From NCBI GenBank assembly GCA_016946835.1, contig JACVTC010000040.1, forward strand, positions 537,501-560,000: a stretch of 22,500 nt of DNA. Reading direction: 5' to 3'. The translations under genes were made by a program, and so were the position numbers. Of this stretch, positions 14,580 through 22,500 are shown one piece after another; position 1 is the first letter of the stretch; every line of letters starts with the position of its first letter. The stretch comes from Neocallimastix lanati (nom. inval.). Its lineage: Eukaryota > Neocallimastigomycota > Neocallimastigomycetes > Neocallimastigales > Neocallimastigaceae. Below the pieces are notes generated by a model. That model ran no database searches. It was not told the origin of the DNA and saw only the letters and a list, made by a program, of their open reading frames with translations.

Positions 14580-16358
14580 TTAAAAACTAGCATCATATGA
14601 CCATGATGAAGAAAATGGTGAGTTTGTCACAAGTTTTGTTGCAGGTCTTGGATAATATCTACTAGTTGTTGAAATATTATTACTTGATTTATTAATATTA
14701 TTATTATTACTACTACGACTACCAATTCCTTCCCATTTTGACGTAGTAAAATGACTTAAACGACGTCCTGATGAAATATAAGACTTTGGTTTAGAATCAC
14801 GATTACCACTAATAGATAAATAATTACGCTTACTAACAAGGTAACTACCATCACTATTACTACTACTGGTACTATTACTTGATGATGAACCATAACGATT
14901 TAAACGATTAGTCTGAAGTGATGAATACGATGAACTTCTATAAGGTGATTTTAATTGTGAAAATGGGGAACCAAAGAAATTTGTAGAATTTTTAAAGGAC
15001 TCTTTTTTACCAGCAGAAGATGAAGATAATGACGAGGATAAAGGAGACTGAATAATATCTGGTAAATCATCTAAAAATGATATTGGTTTACCAAATGGAC
15101 AAGAACTTGTACCTGTAAATTCATCATATATATTATTTCTTTTAGGTTTAATATTAATATGTTGTGTACTACCATAATTAACTAAAGTATCAGAATGAGG
15201 ATGATTATCAATTTCATCATCACTACTATCATCTTCATGCTCTGGTTCTAATACTTCTTCTAAATCATTCAATTCTTCTTCTTCATCACCATCTTCTTCC
15301 TCTTCAATTTTTTGTGTATTTAGTATTTCCTCTTGTAATTCTAAACTTTTAGAATCTTCTTTTTCTTTTTCTTCTTCCTCTTCTTCTTGACTTTCATTTG
15401 GTGTTTCTTCTTGTAATTGAGAACTCTTAAATTCCTTATCTTCAAGAACAGATTCAGATAAAATAGGAGATGAATTAAATATAGAATCTGTAAATAAACG
15501 ATGTTTGGAAGAATGAAATGAAGTAGTTGGAATATCATCAGACAACATATAATGAGATAAAGTGATAGAATTTTCTCCTTCAGTTAACGACATATCTTTA
15601 ATGTAATCACTATCACCTTCTTCCGTACTTTTTTCAAATGAATCTTCAAATAATCTTATAAAACTATTATCTTCTGCACTTTCTTCTGCATCAGCATCAT
15701 TATCACTTGCACTAATATCATTACTTTCAAAGGAAAGAGGTGATATTACAGTAAGATGATTACGATCATCGAATTCTTTAATTTCCTTATAATCAGTATC
15801 TTCATTTTCAAGTTCGGTGAATAATTGAAAATGTTCTTTTGGTTGAGCTTCCATATTACTTTCTAGACTACTACTGAGTTCCACGTTAACTTTTGGAATA
15901 TGTCCTTCATCTGAATTATACTCAGAAGAATATGGTGTTATAATATTTGGTTGAGCTTGTCCTTCTCCAAAGAAGGATGCATCATCTTCTAATGAAGATG
16001 AAATTGACACTGACATAGCTGCATTCAGAGCTGAAGTATTTAATTTATTATTTAATTTATTAGAGGCATTAGAACTTTTATTAATTAAACAACTTTTTAA
16101 TGGAGGAATTGAATTATCACTTTCACTATCACTATTATTTGTACTTTCAGAAAGTGAACTACTATTAGAATTGCGAGTTTTGCGCCAACGCTTTTGATAT
16201 TCTTCGATTGTTTGTTTTTTCATTTCTAAGCGATAACATTCTATTTCATTAAATTCTTCGTCATTGAGTTCTGCAATTGGTACGCTAGTTCTATCATAAT
16301 CGCCTGCATCGTATGTTTCAACTGTTTGAATATTTTGATTAAAATGTACTTTAACCAT
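14580..16358 (-). CDS. Uncharacterised 592-residue Ser/Asp/Glu-rich disordered protein with phosphatase-docking motifs
   Basis: Single uninterrupted frame from ATG (16358) to TAA (14580). Only residues 1-60 look conserved and folded: KVHF at 3-6, then DYDRTSVPIAELND (20-33) and a charged, probably helical stretch ending YRLEMKKQTIEEYQKRWRK (42-60). KVHF fits the RVxF consensus for protein phosphatase 1 docking. I have the impression that a YDRTS element after such a motif recurs in fungal PP1-regulator-like proteins, but this is unverified. The rest is low complexity: Ser/Asn at 61-120, acidic islands, a Glu/Asp-dense block at about 321-382, then a basic Ser-rich tail (440-592) with several SP sites and SKWEGIGSRS at 540-549. 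PKVNVE (155-160) fits the calcineurin-docking PxIxIT consensus. There are no membrane segments, signal peptide or enzyme motifs. An A26 run sits directly before the ATG in gene sense. The frame is clearly real (ordinary codon use, G+C above the surroundings). Function is unknown; a phosphatase-binding scaffold or cytoskeletal adaptor are the best guesses. Confidence 0.9.
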   Translation of the reverse strand: MVKVHFNQNIQTVETYDAGDYDRTSVPIAELNDEEFNEIECYRLEMKKQTIEEYQKRWRKTRNSNSSSLSESTNNSDSESDNSIPPLKSCLINKSSNASNKLNNKLNTSALNAAMSVSISSSLEDDASFFGEGQAQPNIITPYSSEYNSDEGHIPKVNVELSSSLESNMEAQPKEHFQLFTELENEDTDYKEIKEFDDRNHLTVISPLSFESNDISASDNDADAEESAEDNSFIRLFEDSFEKSTEEGDSDYIKDMSLTEGENSITLSHYMLSDDIPTTSFHSSKHRLFTDSIFNSSPILSESVLEDKEFKSSQLQEETPNESQEEEEEEKEKEDSKSLELQEEILNTQKIEEEEDGDEEEELNDLEEVLEPEHEDDSSDDEIDNHPHSDTLVNYGSTQHINIKPKRNNIYDEFTGTSSCPFGKPISFLDDLPDIIQSPLSSSLSSSSAGKKESFKNSTNFFGSPFSQLKSPYRSSSYSSLQTNRLNRYGSSSSNSTSSSNSDGSYLVSKRNYLSISGNRDSKPKSYISSGRRLSHFTTSKWEGIGSRSSNNNNINKSSNNISTTSRYYPRPATKLVTNSPFSSSWSYDASF

Positions 16359-16384
16359 TTTTTTTTTTTTTTTTTTTTTTTTTT
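16359..16384 (-). promoter_or_regulatory. A26 tract immediately before the start codon (5' leader)
   Basis: In gene sense, 26 consecutive A residues end directly at the ATG of the 592-residue gene. A-rich leaders are common in AT-rich eukaryotes, but a run this long touching the ATG is striking. It could affect initiation or transcript slippage; the effect is inferred only. Confidence 0.4.
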
Positions 16385-17670
16385 AGATAATTTTTATTTT
16401 ATTTTAAAAAATATTTTGAATATTTATATATTTTATAATATAATTGAAATTTTTTTTTTTGTTTTGGTTATTTATTTTTTTTTATTGTTTTTCTTTTTAT
16501 ATTTAATAAAAATTTTATCTTACTAATAAAATAGATTATATTGTATATTAATATATTTATTTTTTATTTTTTTTTATAAGTATATAAATAATTTTAATTT
16601 TACTATTTATATATGTTAATTATATTTTAATTTTTTATTTTGTATATATTTATAAAATTTATATAAATATTACTTTATATCTATTAATAAAATTTTTGTA
16701 TAAATTGTTTTAATACTATTATCATCAATTTAAAATTTTGAATTTTTGTTATTTCTTTATAATACTTTCAGAAATTGTTTAAAGAATTCGATTGACTTTA
16801 AACTTTTATATATATATAATATAAAGAAAAAAATAACTATTTTTATTTTATATAAATTTTATTTTATTATTATTTTTTTTATATTTTTCGACAGAAAACA
16901 TATTTTAATTGTATATATTTTTTTATTTTTATTTTTTTTTTTAATTCCGAAATTATAGAAAAAAAAATAAAAAAAATTAAAAAAAAAAAAAAACTATCTT
17001 TTTAATATTTTAGTAAAAATATATATATTTTCAAATCAAATATTATTTATTTTTAATAAAATATTATTTACTTTAATTTATTATATTTTTTTTAATGATA
17101 TTTAAAATATTTAATTATATATTCTATTTCATATTTTTTTAAAGTATAGATTGTTAAGTTAATTATATTTACTTTTTTGTTCTTTTAATTTCCTTTATTA
17201 TACTTTTTTTTTTACTTCTTTAAAATTTCATTTGATAATAAAAGTACAATAAAAATGTTTGAATATTAAAATTATAAATTAAAATTGAAATAATTAAAAT
17301 ACTTTATCAATGTTTATATTTATTTGTATATCTATTTTATTATTTGATTGTTATTTGATTGATTGATTTTTTTTCTTTTTTTTTTTTTATTTTTTTAATT
17401 TTTATAATTAAAATTTATATTTTATTATTTATATTTGTCAATAAATGAATAAAAGTTCAAATTATTGAAATTTATATCTATATTAAATATTTTAAAAATG
17501 GTTTATATCTTTTATAAATATTTTTTGAATATTTTTTATTATTATTAATATTATTATTTAAATTTTATTTAATACATATTTTTCTTTTTTCCCTTTAATC
17601 TATTACGTTTTTTTATCACTTCTTTTTTACACTTTTCATTATAATTATTTCTTTACATAATAGAATTTTG

Positions 17671-17715
<45 letters not shown>

Positions 17716-17795
17716 ACAATTGAACTTTTTAATAACTTATTTTTATATAATTTATGACTTTAATTTATTAAATTTAAAAAATATACAAATTTTTT
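16385..17795. other. AT-rich region upstream of the 592-residue gene
   Basis: No gene is recognisable. It should include the promoter of the minus-strand gene ending at 16358, but no distinct element stands out. Notable content: T7 followed by A35 at 17671-17712, leading into the heptamer array. Open frames such as 16746-16958 are Ile/Phe/Leu strings arising from base composition. Confidence 0.55.
17678..17712. repeat. A35 homopolymer preceded by T7
   Basis: A run of 35 A residues directly after seven T residues, about 85 bases before the first heptamer array. It is among the longest homopolymers in the window. It might be a residual retrotransposed poly(A) tail, but no coding sequence or target duplication is visible beside it. 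Confidence 0.8.
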
Positions 17796-18290
17796 TATTA
17801 TTTATTATTTATACTATTATTTATTATTTATACTATTATTTATTATTTATTACTTATTTATCTATTTACTTATTTATCTATTTATTTATTTATCTATTTA
17901 TTTATTATTTATTATTTATTATTTATTATTTATTATTTATTATTTATTATTTATTATTTATTATTTATTATTTATTATTTATTATTTATTATTTATTATT
18001 TATTATTTATTATTTATTATTTATTATTTATTATTTATTATTTATTATTTATTATTTATTATTTATTATTTATTATTTATTATTTATTATTTATTATTTA
18101 TTATTTATTATTTATTATTTATTATTTATTATTTATTATTTATTATTTATTATTTATTATTTATTATTTATTATTTATTATTTATTATTTATTTATTTAT
18201 TATTTATTATTTATAATTTATTATTCAATTATTTATTATTTATTATTTATTATTTATTATTAATTATTAATTATTTATTATATTATATAT
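17796..18290. repeat. Heptamer array 1, (TTTATTA)n
   Basis: Irregular TATT/TATC and TTTATTA units begin near 17796. From about 17901 to 18190 the sequence is an almost perfect period-7 array of TTTATTA, roughly 41 copies, with no G or C. It then degenerates through variants (TTATTCAA, TTATAATT) to about 18290. The long open frame over it (YLLFII repeats) is a by-product of a stop-free 7-mer read in three phases and is not a gene. Confidence 0.95.
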
Positions 18291-20490
18291 ATTAATTCAA
18301 TATAGAAAATATATCATATATATATTAGAATTTCATATACATTTTAATCCCATCTTTTTTTTTTTTATCATTCTTAATTAATATAGAGATGTATATTAAA
18401 TTTCATATTCCATATATTCCATAATGTATTACAGTATATTTCCAAATTAGAGTATAATATATATTTTAATATTCTTACATAGTTTATGAATGAAAAAAAA
18501 AGAAAATTTTAAATATTAAAATTTCCATTTTCTATTATTTAAATATATATTATATAATTAATATTTAATATATATGTTATTATGCTTTATTAAACCTTGT
18601 TTAAATAAATATATAGAAGTAAAAAAATTTTTTAAATAAAAAATACTCTTATCATAGGATGACTAATACTAATACAATTTTTAAATGTAATATATTGGTT
18701 TATATATAATTTAAATGAAATTCTATTATATATTGTAATGTTGGTAATTTATTAATTTAATTGAAATGTAATGTATTATATATAACATAATTTCATATAT
18801 ATTATTAAATATATCATGATTTATTATCATATAAGATTTTATATTAATTTATTTTTTGATATATTATACTATATTTTAATATATTCATTATTTTTTCCAT
18901 TAACATTGACTTTTTTTTAAAAAAAAAAAGTTTATTTTTTATTAAAATAGAACAAAAACAAAACAATTAAAATAAAAAATAAAAAATAAAAATAATACCT
19001 ATTATTAATTTCATACTATAAAATGTGAATATTCAAGGAAAAGTAATAAAAATGAAAAAAAGACTCATTAAATCACTTTCAATAATAGATATATTGATCT
19101 ATTTTAAAATCATTTTTTGTATTTTATTTAATTAATAGCAATACGAATTTGTTATATATAAAAATTATAAATATAAATATAATATTTAAGCTCTATTCAA
19201 ACAATACAAAAAAAAAAAAAAAAAAAAAAAGAGTCATTGATAGGAAATTGTTACATAACCAAAATGTTTTTTTTTTTTTTTTTTTTTTTTTTTATTATTA
19301 TTATTGTTATTGAGTTTTATTAATTACTAGAACAATAATTATTTCAATTATTTATCTTCTCAATTAATTGAAATAAAATGATAATATATTCATCGTATGA
19401 TATTAATTTATTTATATAAGTTTTTGTAGTACAATACCGTAAAATGCCACAGAAATGAGTAGTTAAATAAATTGTATAACTTTTCTATATATTATAATTA
19501 TTAATATGTTACAGTCCTCATGAATAGAAAAATATTAAATAAAATTAGTAGATCTATGGTCCATGTACCAAATAAAAAATAAACTACAATTAAAAATGTT
19601 ATAACAATGAACTTATTGGATTTAGGATATAGTTTTTATAAGTTAACCGTAACAATACATTTTTATTATTCATTATTTTAAACGTTTAAGGAAAAGTCAT
19701 CAAACATTTAAAATTTGAATACAAAATACATTAAAAGAAAAAGGAAAAAAAAAAAAAAAAAAAAAAAAAAGAATCAATATTACAAATATTACAACTTTAA
19801 AAAGAATGGTTCAGATTTAAAGATTGTTACTCCAATCCTATGAAAAAAATTTTTAACCATGAAAACTAGAAAGGATTTAATTTTATTTAATATATGAATA
19901 TAAATTCTCCTATTTTATTTTTTATTTATTTTATTTTATTTCAATTTTTTTTTATCTTATTCTATTTTTCTATTCCTATTTTTTAATAAATGAAATGAAA
20001 AATTTTAAATAATTCTTTATAAATAAAATTTCAAAAGTTTATTTTAATACAATTAATTTTATTAATTATAAAGTCTATTAAATTAAAAAATAACCTATTA
20101 AAATATTATTTCTAATTTTGAGGAGGGAACATATTAACAATAAATTAATAGCATAATGATATTCTATATACAATAAAAATTGAATTCTATAATCCTAATT
20201 ATATAGTTATAATGATTCTAATGATAAAAATAATAACAATTTATATATATTTAATGTTTTATATATCTAAATATATTTAATACTATTTTTTGTTAAATTT
20301 TTTTTTTTTTTTTTTTTTTTTATTTTATTTATATTTTTTAATTTTTATTTTATAAAAAAAAAAAAAAAAAAAAAAGTAGCCGTTCGTGCCAGTTGTAACA
20401 CCTCCTACTATAAAAATCGAAATAAAAAGTTTAAAAAAATTTAAAAAATAAAATATTTAAAAAAAATAAAAATTAAAAAATTGCCCGTAC

Positions 20491-20510
20491 ATTACATTAC
20501 ATTACATTAC
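20491..20510. repeat. (ATTAC)4 pentamer repeat
   Basis: Four exact ATTAC units, flanked by GCCCGT before and AATGCATTCAGAC after. The unit includes C, unlike the A/T-only repeats elsewhere. Confidence 0.85.
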
Positions 20511-20876
20511 AATGCATTCAGACTCTTATAGTAATTATATATATTATATTTTAAGATATGGAAAGATAATTTTAATAAATATATTTTCTAATACGTTAAT
20601 GAACAATAACTACAAATAAAAATAATTTTACTTATTTTAAAAAATTTAAATAAATAATACTAATACTATTTATAAATATTACATCCTATAAGAAATTATA
20701 TTTAACTTGATAATAATTAGAAAAATGATTCTAAAAGAAAAAGCTTTTTTTTTTTTAATTTTAATTATTTTAACCTATTAATATAAAGACATATTTATAT
20801 AATTTGTTTTTTAAATTAAGAACAGCATCAGTTAAACTTTTTTAATATTGAATATATTTATTATCAATAAAAAAAA

Positions 20877-20926
20877 GCATATCCTATATGCATAGTATCA
20901 GCTATGAAATATGCGTCCAAAAGGAC
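20877..20926. other. Three consecutive short hairpins
   Basis: GCATAT-cct-ATATGC (20877-20891), CATAG-tatcag-CTATG (20891-20906) and GTCC-aaaa-GGAC (20915-20926) lie back to back in 50 bases. All three stems are perfect and contain G-C pairs. No gene is adjacent. It may be a small structured RNA or a chance cluster. Confidence 0.35.
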
Positions 20927-21572
20927 TACAGTATAAAAAATATTTAATAGTAAAATATCATTAATACATTATATAAATAAACCTATACAAAGTCTCATAT
21001 TACTTATAATTTTATATCATATATCATTACTATGTATTATTTATACATATTATAATATATTATTACTATTATTATTTTAATATATACATAAAGAATGATT
21101 ATTTGAAACAGCTTTAAATATTGTTTTTTTTTTTTTTTAACTTTTACTTTTAAATAACTTCATAGTATATAAAACTATATATATAATTATATAATTATTA
21201 TATATCACATCACCTATGAAGACATTTTTCATTTTCTTCTTTTTATTTTTTTTTTTTTTTAATTAAAAAAAGTTTTAACAGATAAAAATTTTAAAAATCT
21301 CCAAATGAAGAAATAATTTAATTATACTATTTTTATTTAATAATTTTACAAAATAACCAATAGAATTAGAGCAATATAAAAATTTTTAAAACTTATATAT
21401 ATAGGATTTTAATCGATATTAATAATATATTATAAAATATACTACTAGTTGAATTATAATATTATTTAATTTAAATATTAAAGAATATATATAGAAATAA
21501 AGTTAATATATAATATATTATCATAATGAAGCCAAAAGCAAGTTTCAAAAAAATTCTATAAATAAAAAAGAA

Positions 21573-21600
21573 GGAAAAAAAGGAAAAAAAGGAAAAAAAA
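21573..21600. repeat. (GGAAAAAAA)3 nonamer
   Basis: GG pairs at 21573, 21582 and 21591 are spaced exactly nine bases apart within an A tract, giving three units of a purine-only nonamer. Minor simple repeat. Confidence 0.7.
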
Positions 21601-21833
21601 AAAAGCAAGCATTAAAGTAATTTTGTGCAACAAATATATAAAAATTAATTTTATATAAATTATAGGAAAGTTTAAAAAAAAAAAATAATATATATATATA
21701 CTTTTATATTTATATATATTTATGGTAATAATTAAAAAAAATTATATAAAATATAATTAAAAAATTAATAATTAAATATTTAATATATATAAATAATTTA
21801 AGATTATATATTAATAATATTAATTTTTTTACA

Positions 21834-22306
21834 ATTTATTATTTAATTATTTAATTATTTAATTATTGATTATTGATTATTGATTATTATTATTTATTAT
21901 TTATTATTTATTATTTATTATTCAATTATTTATTATTCAATTATTTATTATTCAATTATTTATTATTCAATTATTTATTATTCAATTATTTATTATCTAT
22001 TATTCAGTTATTCAGTTATTTATTATTTATTGTTTATTATTTATTATTTATTATTTATTATTTATTATTTATTATTTATTATTTATTATTTATTATTTAT
22101 TATTTATTATTTATTATTTATTATTTATTATTTATTATTATTTATTATTTATTATTTATTATTTATTATTATTTATTATTTATTATTTATTATTTATTAT
22201 TTATTATTTATTATTTATTATTTATTATTATTATTATTTATTATTTATTATTTATTATTTATTATTTATTATTTATTATTTATTATTTATTATTTATTAT
22301 TTATTT
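21834..22306. repeat. Heptamer array 2, a mosaic of 7-mer and 8-mer units
   Basis: Blocks in order: ATTTAATT octamers (about 21841-21864); ATTGATT heptamers (G at 21868, 21875, 21882); five copies of a 15-mer marked by TTCAA at 21921, 21936, 21951, 21966 and 21981; two TTCAGTTA octamers (near 22003-22020); then nearly pure TTTATTA heptamers to about 22306, with extra ATT triplets near 22138, 22168 and 22230. The orientation matches array 1 (T-rich on the plus strand). Overlapping open frames of YLLFII type are artefacts. Confidence 0.95.
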
Positions 22307-22500
22307 TTAACTTATTAACCACAATAATAAAAAAACAATAAAATAAAAAACAGAAAAATTTGATTAGATACTATGAATGAAAGTATTATTTTTAAATCGA
22401 AATGATTTATGTTTAAAAGACCGTATAACATTTTATAAATAACTGAATAGGAGTATTAGTTTCTTTATATATATGTATATATTTTTAAACTTGAATATGA
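22307..22500. other. AT-rich sequence after heptamer array 2
   Basis: No feature is recognised. The composition returns to ordinary mixed AT-rich spacer; a gene could begin beyond the window edge. Confidence 0.5.

Larger units (their letters stand above)
18291..21830. other. Gene-free interval between the two heptamer arrays
   Basis: About 3.5 kb with no supportable gene, tRNA or rRNA. Composition is slightly more mixed than the other spacers, with patches of complex sequence at 19235-19260, 19430-19580, 19790-19880, 20376-20411, 20486-20530 and 20877-20926. Homopolymers lie at about 19208-19230 (A), 19267-19293 (T) and 19748-19770 (A). These patches could be remnants of old insertions or exons of an undetected split gene; I cannot join any of them by GT-AG rules into a frame. 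Confidence 0.5.

Noticed and set aside
15341-15538. Lys-rich frame inside the 592-residue gene
   Set aside because: It is an out-of-frame reading of the Glu-rich coding stretch (GAA repeats read as AAG/AAA).
17720-18295. 191-codon open frame of YLLFII repeats
   Set aside because: It is a stop-free reading of the TTTATTA heptamer with no other sequence information; the same applies to the two frames at 21873-22341.
18291-21830. tRNA or other Pol III gene
   Set aside because: No GGTTCRANNCC-type B box with a suitable A box was found on either strand in this interval or the other spacers by eye.

Overview
The window looks like nuclear DNA of a very AT-rich eukaryote, most likely an anaerobic gut fungus (Neocallimastigomycota); this is an inference. 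The grounds are a calcineurin gene split by eleven short GT-AG introns, non-coding DNA almost free of G and C, dozens of A or T runs of 20-40 bases, and triplet and heptamer arrays restricted to introns and spacers. Dictyostelids and Plasmodium share the base composition, but the intron-rich calcineurin fits a chytrid-like fungus better.

Layout: (1) 399-4562, minus strand: a complete 12-exon gene for the calcineurin A catalytic subunit, reconstructed splice by splice to 513 residues. (2) 4563-8840: AT-rich spacer with no convincing gene. (3) 8841-11236: an island clearly richer in G+C. From 9447 to 11236 on the minus strand it is a decayed, 5'-truncated LINE-type reverse transcriptase. From 8841 to 9446 there is non-coding sequence dense in short hairpins. 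(4) 11237-11475: a 65-bp tandem repeat abutting the truncated end of the LINE. (5) 11476-14579: spacer with abutting A and T runs. (6) 14580-16358, minus strand: an intronless gene for a 592-residue, Ser- and acid-rich, mostly disordered protein of unknown function. It carries a KVHF motif at its N-terminus (PP1-docking type) and a PKVNVE motif (matches the calcineurin-docking PxIxIT pattern). (7) 16359-22500: gene-free sequence with two large arrays of the heptamer TTTATTA (about 17.8-18.3 kb and 21.83-22.3 kb).

The two protein genes share a strand but lie 10 kb apart, so nothing suggests a shared transcript. The only functional link I can offer is the speculative one that the 592-residue protein carries phosphatase-docking motifs. 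I see no tRNA, rRNA, CRISPR or complete mobile element, and no clear undescribed multi-gene system. The most original items are the phosphatase-docking scaffold candidate, the hairpin-rich island at 8.9-9.2 kb, the three-hairpin cluster at 20.9 kb, and the 7/8-mer mosaic array near 22 kb.
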